DNA of 64,000 nucleotides. It comes from Pseudomonadota bacterium. Its GTDB lineage: Bacteria > Pseudomonadota > Gammaproteobacteria > Steroidobacterales > Steroidobacteraceae. The translations under genes and the position numbers were made by a program. Below are positions 50,222 through 59,729 of this stretch, piece after piece. The notes under the pieces are model-generated. The model made no database searches. It was not told where the DNA came from and worked only from the letters and a program-made list of their open reading frames with translations. Each line of letters starts with the position of its first letter. The first letter of the stretch is position 1. The stretch is taken from assembly GCA_018241505.1 (NCBI GenBank), contig JAFEDS010000018.1, positions 146,541 to 210,540 on the forward strand, in the 5' to 3' direction.

Positions 50222-50354
50222 TGGTAACATCATACTACCAATATCGTACCAATTAGTACCCCTTCATGCCTATTTGCCGCCCCGTAACGGAGATTGGTAT
50301 GCCTGGGAGTTGTCAATTCCACGGCAGTGGTACTATATTGGCACGTAAGTGGTA
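50222..50354 (+). promoter_or_regulatory. Divergent nag control region: sigma-70 promoter with TGGTA operator half-sites
   Basis: For the TonB receptor gene, -35 TTGTCA (50310-50315) and -10 TATATT (50334-50339) are 18 bases apart. TGGTA or TACCA half-sites occur at 50222, 50236, 50247, 50295, 50328 and 50350; one lies in the promoter spacer and one just after the expected start, where a GntR protein would block RNA polymerase. The pair at 50222/50236 forms an inverted repeat. Confidence 0.65.
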
Positions 50355-50415
50355 GCGCAGGCCGCGGGGAGTGGCGTCCTGTGTACCGGGACTAAAAACA
50401 GTGGGGTGCATACAT

Positions 50416-53109
50416 ATGAGAATCGCAAGGTCTACCTTGGTGGGAACAGCCGTCGCCATGGCGCTGTTTGGGCGCAACGGAGATGCACGCGCCGAGGCGC
50501 CTGCCGCGGATGCGGCGGCCGACAGCAATGATTCCCTCGCAGAGGTTGTGGTTCAGGGCTACCGGGCGAGCGTGCGCGAGTCGTTGGAGACCAAACGCCA
50601 GGCCATCGGCGTCGAGGAAGTCATCACTGCCGAGGATGTCGGCAAATTCCCCGACAAGAATCTCGCGGAAGCCCTGCAACGCGTCCCTGGAATCGTGACG
50701 CAGCGTGACTTCGGCGAAGGCGAGCGCATCAATCTGCGCGGCACCCTGACTACCCTGACGAACGCAACGTTCAATGGGCACGCGCTGTCGAGCGCCGACT
50801 GGTTCCTGCTGGATCAGCAGAATGCCACCCGCAGCTTCAACTACCTCATGTTCCCCGCCGACCTGATCGGCAAGGTCGAGGTGCAGAAGACCGCACAGGC
50901 GGACGTTCAGGAAGGCGGTATCGGCGGCACGGTCAACATCCAGACCCGCAAGCCGCTCGATCTCAATCCACTGACCGCCTACGCATCGATGGAAGGCGCC
51001 TACACGTCGACTTCGAAGAAATACGATCCGTATGGCACGGCGCTGTTCAGTTGGCATGACAGCGACAGCCGGATCGGCATCCTGGTGGCCGGTATCTACC
51101 AGGAGCGACACCTGCGCCGCGACGGATTCGAGATCCTGGGCTACGCGCCACTGAACGCCACGGCCAAAGGCAGCACCGATCCGAACCTGATCCCGACACT
51201 GATCAACTCGGCCTTGTTCCAACAGGACCGCATCCGCAAGGGCGGCAACTTCGATGTGCAGTTCAAGCCCTTCGATCAGCTCGAATTCAATCTGAACGGC
51301 TTCGTGTCGCTGTTCGATGCCGAGAATACCAACCAGAGTTATCTGGTCGACCCGCAGCGCGCGATTGCGAACGGCGGTACGCTCACCAATGGCGTGCTTG
51401 ACCACGGCGCGTACGTCGCGGGCACGGTGAGCTCGCTGGCGGGTGGCACGCAGGACTTCGGTGTGTTCTATGACTCGTTCCACCGTATCGCCAAGACAAC
51501 GAGCCACAACATTGACCTCGATACCAAGTACACCCCGACCGACACCCTTACATTGCACATGGACTTCGGCTATACGGACGCCACCGGTAAGACCGATCCG
51601 CAGTATTTCCCCGAGTTCGGCGCACCGGCATCCTTCAGCTACGACTTCCGGCACGGGGCTCCCCAGGTCACCATGCTGCCCAATGCTGCCGGCACCACCG
51701 TCGACTGGACGAATCCGAAATCTTTCGTGTTCGACTTCGCCAACAACGATGTCTTCCTCAATAAGGACAAGGAATCCTACCTGTTTCTGGATGCCGAACA
51801 GAAGCTCGACCTGGGTGTGCTGAAGAGTGTGAAGGTGGGTTTCAAGGCCAGCAACCACGAGCGCGATGCCTCGGGTGATTTCACCACCTACGGCGACTTC
51901 TTCAAGCCCATCAACACGCTGCCGGCTTCCGATTTCTTCGGTGGCCAGGTGCCCGGCGATTTCCTCCACAACATCGCCAACTCCGGTTCGCTCACCCACG
52001 CCTGGATCGTGGATCCGGCCAAGGCGCAGGCCATTCTCGACCAGGAGGTGGCCAAGTCCGGCCGCGTCCCGTATCCACAGGGTGGCTTCACTGCGCAGGA
52101 GAAGACTCAGGGCGGGTATGTCATGGCCAATCTGGGCGGCGATCGTTGGCGCGGAAACGCGGGCGTGCGCTTCGTCCACACGGACCAGATCACCACCGGC
52201 GCTGTCTTCGTGGCCGATCCCACCCAGCCGGGCGTCATTCCCAATCCGTTTGGCGCATACATTCCCACGGCGGCTGAACGGACCTACAACGATGTCCTGC
52301 CGTCGATGAACCTGGCCTATGACATTACGCCCGAGCTGGTGGCGCGCTTCGCCGCAGCGAAGGTGATGTCGCGTGCCGATTTTACGGACATGGCGCCGCG
52401 GACCACTCTGAACGTCGGTGCACTGACGGGATCGGCGGGTAATCCCAACATCGACCCCTACCGGGCGAGCCAGGCCGACCTGTCGTTCGAGTGGTATCCC
52501 AACAGGGATACTGCGTACTCACTGGCCTTCTACTATAAGAGCATCAAGTCGTTCATTGTCGATAAGCCAGTCTCGCAGATACTGCCCTTCACCGGTCAGT
52601 CGGCGCCGTCCGCGGCTTGTACCACGCAAGGGCCCAATCTCTTCAATTGTCCCTTCACCATCAACGTGCGCTCCAATGGTGGCGGCGGCAAGCTGAAGGG
52701 TGTGGAATTGGGGATCACCCAGCCCATCTGGCGCGGGTTCGGCCTGCAAGCCAACTACACCTACTCGGATGCCACATTGGACAGCGGCGATCCGTTCCCA
52801 GGCAATTCGAAGAACACCTACAACTTTACGGGCTTCTACGAAAACGACCTGGTGAGCGCGCGCCTGTCATGGACGCAGCGGTCCGATTTCTTTGTCACCT
52901 TCGACCGCACGACCAACCTGTTTGAAACGGCGAACACCTCGCTGGACGCCTCGGCAAGCGTGAATGTCACGAAGTGGCTGACCGTGACCGCCGAAGCGCA
53001 GAACCTGACCGATGCGAAGATCGTGCAGTACGCGGATTACCTGTCGCACCCGCGCGCGATCTACGACAACGGCCGCGTGTACTTCGCCGGTGTGAAGCTG
53101 CGGTTCTAG
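50416..53109 (+). CDS. TonB-dependent outer-membrane receptor, probably for chitooligosaccharides/GlcNAc
   Basis: An 897-residue receptor. The ATG at 50416 gives a signal peptide (RIARSTLVGTAVAMALFG) followed by a TonB-box-like EVVVQGYRAS, a plug domain (GKFPDKNLAEALQRVPGI, RGTLTTLTNATFNGH) and a long barrel ending in VKLRF with terminal Phe. The plug start matches the sugar-receptor group of TonB proteins common in Xanthomonadales and Caulobacterales. Its position by the nag regulator, hexosaminidase and PTS genes supports amino-sugar oligomer uptake. Confidence 0.9.
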   Translation: MRIARSTLVGTAVAMALFGRNGDARAEAPAADAAADSNDSLAEVVVQGYRASVRESLETKRQAIGVEEVITAEDVGKFPDKNLAEALQRVPGIVTQRDFGEGERINLRGTLTTLTNATFNGHALSSADWFLLDQQNATRSFNYLMFPADLIGKVEVQKTAQADVQEGGIGGTVNIQTRKPLDLNPLTAYASMEGAYTSTSKKYDPYGTALFSWHDSDSRIGILVAGIYQERHLRRDGFEILGYAPLNATAKGSTDPNLIPTLINSALFQQDRIRKGGNFDVQFKPFDQLEFNLNGFVSLFDAENTNQSYLVDPQRAIANGGTLTNGVLDHGAYVAGTVSSLAGGTQDFGVFYDSFHRIAKTTSHNIDLDTKYTPTDTLTLHMDFGYTDATGKTDPQYFPEFGAPASFSYDFRHGAPQVTMLPNAAGTTVDWTNPKSFVFDFANNDVFLNKDKESYLFLDAEQKLDLGVLKSVKVGFKASNHERDASGDFTTYGDFFKPINTLPASDFFGGQVPGDFLHNIANSGSLTHAWIVDPAKAQAILDQEVAKSGRVPYPQGGFTAQEKTQGGYVMANLGGDRWRGNAGVRFVHTDQITTGAVFVADPTQPGVIPNPFGAYIPTAAERTYNDVLPSMNLAYDITPELVARFAAAKVMSRADFTDMAPRTTLNVGALTGSAGNPNIDPYRASQADLSFEWYPNRDTAYSLAFYYKSIKSFIVDKPVSQILPFTGQSAPSAACTTQGPNLFNCPFTINVRSNGGGGKLKGVELGITQPIWRGFGLQANYTYSDATLDSGDPFPGNSKNTYNFTGFYENDLVSARLSWTQRSDFFVTFDRTTNLFETANTSLDASASVNVTKWLTVTAEAQNLTDAKIVQYADYLSHPRAIYDNGRVYFAGVKLRF

Positions 53110-53114
53110 AGCGG

Positions 53115-54815
53115 TTACTCGTAGCCGTACGCTGCCAGCAGCTTTCGCAGGCGCGGCACGTACGGCTCGAGTTGTTTGGAGTAGTGCTGGTAGCGGCCGA
53201 TGGAACGGTCGTTCAGCTTTTCGGTCACCTGCGCATAGCTCGGTGTCGGTGCGTAACGGCGGTTCTCATGAAACTGCAGGCAGGCCGGATCGAACGGCAG
53301 ACCCAGATAGTCGAGCAGCCTGCGCGTCTCACTTTCCTGGTTCGCAACGAGGGTTTCGTACCGCAGGACGAGCTCGTTCAGGGGGAGCTCCCGGCTGTAA
53401 TGCTCCACCAGGTCGTGAACGGCGGCGAGGTGGTTGGAAATGTCCTCGATGCGATAGCCGCAATGGAAGCCGTGAGTCATATTGTTCGACAACATCGACA
53501 CACAGACATCCAGGGGATGGCGTACGACCCGTACGACCTTGGCGTTGGGGAAGGCCATTCTGATGAGCGGCAAATAGATCTCGTTGAACGGCATCTTGTC
53601 CGTGAAGTAGGTGGTGCCACTCTTCAGGAGCCCGTATTGCTCGGCGCGCGCGAGGTAATAGTCCCGGAAGAGGGTGGCGGCGTAGTGATAGTCCGCCATC
53701 CAGCTTTGCGCGAGATTTTCAGGAAAACGCTCGGCACCGGGAAAAATATCGCCGGCGAGCTTGCTCATATCCGCAACGAACGGCAGCTCGCCACCGGCGG
53801 CCACCGCCGGGTGACTGCACAGAATCTGTTCCACCAGTGTGGTTCCGGAGCGCGGAAAGCCCATGACAAAAATGGGTTGCGCCGCATCCGGGCGCGTCTT
53901 CGCCTGTGCCAGCAGGCTCACGTGCTCACGTGTAAAGAATCCTTTGCAACGATCAAACAGCGATTCGACCGCGTCGGCCCGGTACTCGGTGCCCGGGTTT
54001 TCTTTCAACAACTTCGTCTTGCCGGTGACGAAATCCTGCCAGGCAGCGTCGTAGTGCCCCAGGCGATCGTGCAAGCGGCCGCGAGCCAGATGGGCTTCTC
54101 CAGCGAGGGTGCCGGCGGCGTCGAGAATCGCCAAGGCTTCCTGGGGGCGACCGATGCGCGACAGGTGCGTCGCGCGCAGGAGATTGATCTCGGCCGGCGA
54201 GGATACCGCCTCGGCTTGGTCGAGAAGCTCTCCCGCGCGTTTGAGGTCACCCCGACCCTCATGGAGAGTGGACCAATAGGCCAGGGTCTTCATGTCCTGC
54301 GGGGCGAGATCGTGTGCGCGCGCAAACGTGGGGTCCGCCTCGTCAACTCGACCCTGCTTCATCAAGTTCAGGCCCAGGTTCATCAGCACGGGCGCGTGCG
54401 GACCGGAAAGCTCCAGGGCGCTGCGAAAGTGCCATTCGCCCGCGGGAAGATTGTTCATCTCCGAGAGGATCGTGCCGAACAGATTGTGGGCGTGCGCATT
54501 GCGGGGGTTGGCTCGCAACGCGGCGCGAGCAACCTTCTCGGCGTCTTCCGGTTTGCCGTGGACCATGAAGAGCTCAACAAGCTCGTTGTAGGCCCAGTCC
54601 GCCCGCGGATCGATTCCTATCACCGTATCCAGCGTCCGCGCTGCCTGGCCGAACTGTCCGCGCTTCTGCTGCACGATAAATCGAAGCTCGAGCGCGTTTA
54701 CGTCGCGTCCAGCCGTCTTGAGGCGCTCTTCGGCCGCCGCCTCCACGGCGCGCATGTCACCGCGTTGCAAAGCTTCACGACCACGGAGAACAAGAGGATG
54801 GGGCGCTGCTGGCAT
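53115..54815 (-). CDS. TPR-sulfotransferase fusion
   Basis: A 566-residue protein. Residues 1-270 form about seven TPR-like helix pairs. Residues 285-560 are a sulfotransferase domain with the PAPS 5'-phosphosulfate loop GFPRSGTTLVEQIL and the 3'-phosphate site VVRVVRHPLDVCVSM. The ATG at 54815 is chosen; an in-frame extension upstream is unlike the family. No signal peptide, so it acts in the cytoplasm or with a partner. It sits convergent to the TonB receptor, 5 bases from its stop. The acceptor of sulfate is unknown. Confidence 0.9.
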   Translation of the reverse strand: MPAAPHPLVLRGREALQRGDMRAVEAAAEERLKTAGRDVNALELRFIVQQKRGQFGQAARTLDTVIGIDPRADWAYNELVELFMVHGKPEDAEKVARAALRANPRNAHAHNLFGTILSEMNNLPAGEWHFRSALELSGPHAPVLMNLGLNLMKQGRVDEADPTFARAHDLAPQDMKTLAYWSTLHEGRGDLKRAGELLDQAEAVSSPAEINLLRATHLSRIGRPQEALAILDAAGTLAGEAHLARGRLHDRLGHYDAAWQDFVTGKTKLLKENPGTEYRADAVESLFDRCKGFFTREHVSLLAQAKTRPDAAQPIFVMGFPRSGTTLVEQILCSHPAVAAGGELPFVADMSKLAGDIFPGAERFPENLAQSWMADYHYAATLFRDYYLARAEQYGLLKSGTTYFTDKMPFNEIYLPLIRMAFPNAKVVRVVRHPLDVCVSMLSNNMTHGFHCGYRIEDISNHLAAVHDLVEHYSRELPLNELVLRYETLVANQESETRRLLDYLGLPFDPACLQFHENRRYAPTPSYAQVTEKLNDRSIGRYQHYSKQLEPYVPRLRKLLAAYGYE

Positions 54816-54896
54816 GAACAAAACCTCAGGGACCAGGGGCAGACTCGAGTACGTAGACCCGCTATGGTGCCCGCTTCCGGGGCGGTTGTTTAGGGC

Positions 54897-56999
54897 ATGT
54901 TGATGATGAGGGGTCTTCCGGCGAAGGTCAGCATGTTCGCAAGCGCGGCGATTGGGTGGCTGGTCGCTACAGCAGCTCACGCCACGGAACTGCCTGCAGT
55001 CATTCCGGTGCCCGCCCACATGGAGTGGCGCACGGGGGTTTTCGCGATTCGCGCGGACACCCGAGTCGCTATCCCCCGCGATTCGGGTGCCGCGCGGGTC
55101 GCGGGTTATTTCGCAGACCTCATGCAGAAGACTCGCGGGTTGCGGCTGCAATTTGGCTCAGCAGCGCGCCCCATCGTTTTCGAGCTCCACAAAGGCACGG
55201 AGGCGGCGAAATCCAACCCCGAGTCGTACACGCTCGACGTCAGTCCCACCCGCATCGTGCTGTCTGCTAGCGACCCGCGGGGTTTGTTTTATGCCGCCGT
55301 GACGTTGTGGCAACTCACCACTTCCGGTCCTGCTGCTGACACGATTTCCGTGCCCGCTGTCCACATTGTCGATTCGCCTCGATTTGCCTGGCGAGGCATG
55401 CTGCTCGACTCCGCGCGACACTACCAATCGCCTGAATTCATCCTCCAATTCATCGATTGGATGGCCCTCCACAAACTGAATGTCTTCCACTGGCATCTCA
55501 CGGATGACCAGGCATGGCGGCTGGAAATCAAGAAGTATCCGCGCTTGACGGGAGTCGGCGCCTGGCGCGTGCCGGCGGGTGCGGCTCCCGCGGCTGACAT
55601 TGATCCTGCCACGGGCAAACCCCGGCTCTACGGAGGTTTCTATTCGCAGGACACCGTTCGGAAAATTGTCGCGCACGCCGCGGAACGAAACATCACGGTC
55701 GTTCCGGAAATCGACCTGCCCGGGCACGCTACGGCCGCCGTGGTTGCCTACCCACGGTTGGCTAGTATTGTTCCAGCCCCCGCTGCTGTTCCTTCCGACT
55801 GGGGCGTTTACTTCAATCTGTACAACGCCGACGAAGGCACGCTCGAATTTCTCGAGAATGTGCTGACCGAAGTCGTGCAGCTCTTTCCGGGCCAATTCGT
55901 GCATATAGGTGGCGACGAGGCCGTCAAGGACCAATGGAAAGCGTCCCCGCGCATCCAGGAACGCATGCGCCAATTGGGTGTTGCCAACGAGGCGGATTTG
56001 CAGCGCTACTTCATTGAGCGCATCGGCAAATTCCTGACCCGACATCATCGGCGCCTGATCGGTTGGGACGAGATTCTCGAGGGCGGCATTCCACACGACG
56101 CGGCGATCATGTCGTGGCGCGGCGTTGATGGTGCGTATTCCGCCGCCGCGGCCGGCCATGACGCGGTGCTGTCGCCATCGCCGACTTTGTATTTCGATAA
56201 CCGCCAAAGCGCCACCGACACCCAGCCCGGACGCGGGCACGTGACCAGCCTCGAGGACGTGTATAAATTCGATCCCATGCCCGCATCGCTGGCGCCGGAT
56301 CAAAGGCAGCACATCTTGGGGTTGCAGGCGAACATCTGGACCGAGCACATCCGCACCGAAAAGCGGGTTGAGTACATGGCTTTTCCGCGTGTGGCCGCGG
56401 TAGCTGAAGTAGGCTGGTCGCCTGCCGCCAGCCTGAATTGGAATGATTTTCTCGCCCGCCTGCCTGAGCAACGGCGCAGGTACGAAAGCATGGGCATCAC
56501 GGCCTATCCAGGCGCTTCCCAGGTCGAAGATGCCTCCCGTCCCGTCGCCGGCCTGTCGAGCCACCAGCTCAAAAGCTGTACCGACAAAGTCCTGCTGTCG
56601 TTGGAAGATGACGCACCCCTGAACGGGCCGCGGGCTGCATTTCTCGTCGACATCATGAACCCGTGCTGGATCTACCCCGCTGCCGATCTGACTGCCGATC
56701 GCTCACTGCAGGCCGCGGTGGGCCAGGTACCGTTCAACTTTCAGCTCGGGGCTGACATACACAGTATCAAGTTGACTCCGCCGCAAACTCCGTACGGCGA
56801 GCTGGAGGTCAGGCTCGATAACTGCGACGGGGAACGTGTTGCCACGTTGTCATTGCAGCCGGCCCTGGCCAACAATGGGGTTACGCGGCTGCCGGCGGCG
56901 AGCATTGCCCGTCGCGCTGGCAAGCATGACTTGTGTTTGAAATTCACCCAACGATCACTCGATCCCATGTGGGTGATCGACCGGGTCCGGCTGGAGTAG
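54897..56999 (+). CDS. Exported beta-N-acetylhexosaminidase (GH20)
   Basis: A 700-residue enzyme that removes terminal GlcNAc from chitooligosaccharides. Signal peptide near the start (FASAAIGWLVATAAHATE), an N-terminal GH20b domain, then the TIM barrel with substrate-assisted catalytic Asp340-Glu341 in HIGGDEAVKDQW. Other landmarks: FHWHLTDDQAWRLEI and MLLDSARHYQSP. The C-terminal ~150 residues are an extra beta domain. Its stop is 2 bases before the PTS gene, so one operon covers hexosaminidase-nagF-nagE. Confidence 0.94.
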   Translation: MLMMRGLPAKVSMFASAAIGWLVATAAHATELPAVIPVPAHMEWRTGVFAIRADTRVAIPRDSGAARVAGYFADLMQKTRGLRLQFGSAARPIVFELHKGTEAAKSNPESYTLDVSPTRIVLSASDPRGLFYAAVTLWQLTTSGPAADTISVPAVHIVDSPRFAWRGMLLDSARHYQSPEFILQFIDWMALHKLNVFHWHLTDDQAWRLEIKKYPRLTGVGAWRVPAGAAPAADIDPATGKPRLYGGFYSQDTVRKIVAHAAERNITVVPEIDLPGHATAAVVAYPRLASIVPAPAAVPSDWGVYFNLYNADEGTLEFLENVLTEVVQLFPGQFVHIGGDEAVKDQWKASPRIQERMRQLGVANEADLQRYFIERIGKFLTRHHRRLIGWDEILEGGIPHDAAIMSWRGVDGAYSAAAAGHDAVLSPSPTLYFDNRQSATDTQPGRGHVTSLEDVYKFDPMPASLAPDQRQHILGLQANIWTEHIRTEKRVEYMAFPRVAAVAEVGWSPAASLNWNDFLARLPEQRRRYESMGITAYPGASQVEDASRPVAGLSSHQLKSCTDKVLLSLEDDAPLNGPRAAFLVDIMNPCWIYPAADLTADRSLQAAVGQVPFNFQLGADIHSIKLTPPQTPYGELEVRLDNCDGERVATLSLQPALANNGVTRLPAASIARRAGKHDLCLKFTQRSLDPMWVIDRVRLE

Positions 57000-57001
57000 A
57001 C

Positions 57002-59725
57002 GTGGCCTCATCCAAACTCGTTCTATTGTCGCCGCTGCAGGGTTGGAGCGCGCCGCTCGAAGAAACGCCCGACCCGGTATTTTCCGGGCGCATGATGGGC
57101 GATGGTGTAGTGATTGACCCCACCGGTAACACGTTGCACGCCCCCTGCGCCGGTACTTTGATCATCGTTGCCGCGTCCAGGCATGCGGTCACCCTACGCG
57201 CCGACAATGGTGCGGAGATTCTGCTGCATGTGGGAATCGACACTGTTGGGTTGGCGGGGGAGGGCTTCGAGCTGCATGTCCGTGCCGGGCAGAGAGTCGA
57301 GGCCGGCGATCGTCTGATCACCTTTGATCTGGATCTGCTGGCGCAGCGGGCCAAGAGCCTGATGACGCCGGTGCTGGTCACCGATTCCACGGCGTTCTCA
57401 ATTTCGCGCCGGAGCGACAATTGCTCGCTTCGTGTGGGCGAATTTCTCATGGAAGTGTTGGCTGCGTCGGACGGCGAGTCGGCGCCTTCCGCCGCGCCTC
57501 AGCAAGGCATTGTTGAGCGTCGGGTGTTGGTGGAGTTGGAGCACGGTATCCACGCCCGACCCGCCGCGACCCTCGCGGCCGTGGCGAAGAAACTGGCGGC
57601 CGACGTCAATATTGTGTTTGGCGACCGGAAGGCGAAGGCGAAGAGCCCCGTCGCCCTGATGTCGTTGGGCGTCCGCAAGGGCGATCACATCGTCATTCAA
57701 GCATCGGGCGCCGATGCCGAGTCGGCCGTCGCGGCTGTCGAACAAGCAATTGCCGGCGGAAGGGACCTCCACGCGGCCGCGGCGATGCTGGCGGCGACGG
57801 GAGGAACCGCCTCCGCCGCGCCCGCTCGACGGCAGACTTCAGCGGACCCCGCCGGGGGAGCTGGCAGCGCGGCCATTGGCAGTGCGGCGGCTGGCAGCAC
57901 GGCAGTTGGTAGTGCGGCGGCTGGCGGCACGGCGGTTGGCCGCGCGGAACCTGGTGCTCCGGCGGCTCGCGCTGCGGGCGCGGCGCTCCCGTCGGCTAAC
58001 ACCTCTGCGCCCGGCGCTGCCGGCGCACTTAAGGGCGTCGTAGCCAGCCGCGGTCTAGGTGTTGGCACTGCCTTCCAATTTGCGCGCGCTGTAATCGCCG
58101 TCCCCGAACACGGTGCCGGCATCTCACAGGAAGCTGAAGCGCTGGAGCGCGCCCGCGACTCCGCCCGCACTGACCTGGAACGGACCGTCAATTCCGGTAA
58201 CACCACTGCACGCGAAATCGCCGAGGCCCATCTGGCCCTCATTGATGACCCCGAGTTGGTCGACGGTGCCCGTGCGCTTATCGACAAGGGCAAAAGTGCC
58301 GGCTTCGCATGGCGTGCGGTTCTGCGCGACGGCATTGAGCAACTGCGCGCACTAAACGATCCGCGAATGGCGGAGCGCGCCGACGATCTACTGGACCTGG
58401 AAACGCGAGTGCTGTCCGCTCTGAGCGGCACGAGCACCGCAGGCCCTGTCTTTCCACCCGAAACCATCCTGATAGCAAACGAGCTCTTACCGTCGCAACT
58501 CGTCGCCCTGGACAACGCCAAACTCGCCGGCATATGCCTCGCCGCCGGAGGCGCCACCTCTCACGTGTCAATCATCGCGGCCGCGATGGACATTCCAACG
58601 ATAGTAGCAGCAGGTCCTGAGGCACTTCGTGTACCCACGGGAACCACCGTGATCTTGGACGCCGAGGCTGGCTGGCTATACATCGACCCTCCACGGATGA
58701 AAGTGGATCTGGCACGTAGTCAACTCGCAGACAAGCGCCAACGTCGCGTCGCGGAGCAACTCGCGGCGCAACGTGAGTGCCGAACATCCGACGGCACTCG
58801 GATCGAAGTGTTCGCCAACGTGGGTTCTGAAGCAGAGGCGCACGCGGCAGTTCGAAACGGCGCGGAAGGTTCCGGCTTGTTGCGCACCGAGTTTCTATTC
58901 CTCGAACGAACTGCTCCGCCGGACGAAACAGAGCAGCTCCAGCAATATCAGCAGATCGCGACCGCGCTGGAAGGGCGTCCGTTAACCATTCGGACGCTCG
59001 ATATCGGCGGCGACAAGCCAATCCCCTATCTGCCGCTGCCTCATGAGGAAAATCCAGCCCTGGGATTGCGCGGAGTTCGGACGAGTCTGTGGCGGCCGGA
59101 TCTCCTTCGCATTCAGTTGCGCGCAATTCTTCGCGTCCGTCCGGTAAGTCAATGCCGGATTCTTCTACCGATGATTACTGACGCAGGTGAGATCCGCGCG
59201 GTTCGCGCAATGATCGACGAGTTGCGGCGGGAAGAGGGTCGCGAAGATCCGATTGCCGTGGGTGCGATGATCGAAACGCCTGCGTCCGCCGTGATGGCCG
59301 ACCTCATCGCGCGCGACGCAGATTTCATCTCGGTAGGAACCAACGATCTGACGCAGTACACACTTGCCATGGACCGGGGGCATTCGGAATTGGCGGCGAG
59401 GCTCGATGCCCTGCATCCAGCCGTGCTGCGTCTGATAGCCAAAGTCGTGAATGCTGGCAAGTCGCATGATCGAGTGGTCGCCATTTGCGGCGGCCTCGCT
59501 TCGGACCCCGTGGCGGTTCCCATCCTGATCGGGCTCGGTGTGCACGAGCTCTCCGTGGTGCCCGCTGTCATTCCACAGCTCAAGGCGCTGATATCAACAC
59601 TCAACATCGATGACTGTGCGGCACTGGCCAACACGGCGCTGGAACGTGAAACCGCCGAGGCAGTCCGCGCACTCACACTGCAATGCGTTTCGGGTCTCGA
59701 TGCCACCGGACGCGCCCGCGAGTAA
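57002..59725 (+). CDS. nagF: PTS fusion EIIA-HPr-Enzyme I for GlcNAc
   Basis: A 907-residue multiphosphoryl transfer protein. EIIA (glucose type, residues 1-150) has His76 in LLHVGIDTV; HPr (about 170-255) has His184 in EHGIHARPAA; Enzyme I (about 345-900) has His521 in GGATSHVSI and the PEP site in LLRTEFLFLERT. Between HPr and EI lies an Ala/Gly linker of repeated AAAGSTAVG-type units. The GTG at 57002 is used; it is 2 bases after the hexosaminidase stop. It passes phosphate from PEP to NagE. Confidence 0.95.
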   Translation: MASSKLVLLSPLQGWSAPLEETPDPVFSGRMMGDGVVIDPTGNTLHAPCAGTLIIVAASRHAVTLRADNGAEILLHVGIDTVGLAGEGFELHVRAGQRVEAGDRLITFDLDLLAQRAKSLMTPVLVTDSTAFSISRRSDNCSLRVGEFLMEVLAASDGESAPSAAPQQGIVERRVLVELEHGIHARPAATLAAVAKKLAADVNIVFGDRKAKAKSPVALMSLGVRKGDHIVIQASGADAESAVAAVEQAIAGGRDLHAAAAMLAATGGTASAAPARRQTSADPAGGAGSAAIGSAAAGSTAVGSAAAGGTAVGRAEPGAPAARAAGAALPSANTSAPGAAGALKGVVASRGLGVGTAFQFARAVIAVPEHGAGISQEAEALERARDSARTDLERTVNSGNTTAREIAEAHLALIDDPELVDGARALIDKGKSAGFAWRAVLRDGIEQLRALNDPRMAERADDLLDLETRVLSALSGTSTAGPVFPPETILIANELLPSQLVALDNAKLAGICLAAGGATSHVSIIAAAMDIPTIVAAGPEALRVPTGTTVILDAEAGWLYIDPPRMKVDLARSQLADKRQRRVAEQLAAQRECRTSDGTRIEVFANVGSEAEAHAAVRNGAEGSGLLRTEFLFLERTAPPDETEQLQQYQQIATALEGRPLTIRTLDIGGDKPIPYLPLPHEENPALGLRGVRTSLWRPDLLRIQLRAILRVRPVSQCRILLPMITDAGEIRAVRAMIDELRREEGREDPIAVGAMIETPASAVMADLIARDADFISVGTNDLTQYTLAMDRGHSELAARLDALHPAVLRLIAKVVNAGKSHDRVVAICGGLASDPVAVPILIGLGVHELSVVPAVIPQLKALISTLNIDDCAALANTALERETAEAVRALTLQCVSGLDATGRARE

Positions 59726-59729
59726 CCCT

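Noticed and set aside
50392-52179. A 595-codon open frame antisense to the TonB receptor
   Set aside because: It mirrors a receptor with complete signal, plug and barrel features. Its protein has no domain and the amino-acid bias of a reversed high-GC gene.
52974-54893. A 639-codon open frame opposite the TPR-sulfotransferase
   Set aside because: The sulfotransferase strand has PAPS motifs and TPR units; the opposite frame has Arg/Val/Gly-rich noise.
55158-56564. A 468-codon frame antisense to the GH20 gene
   Set aside because: Catalytic Asp-Glu and signal peptide are on the plus strand; the antisense frame has none.
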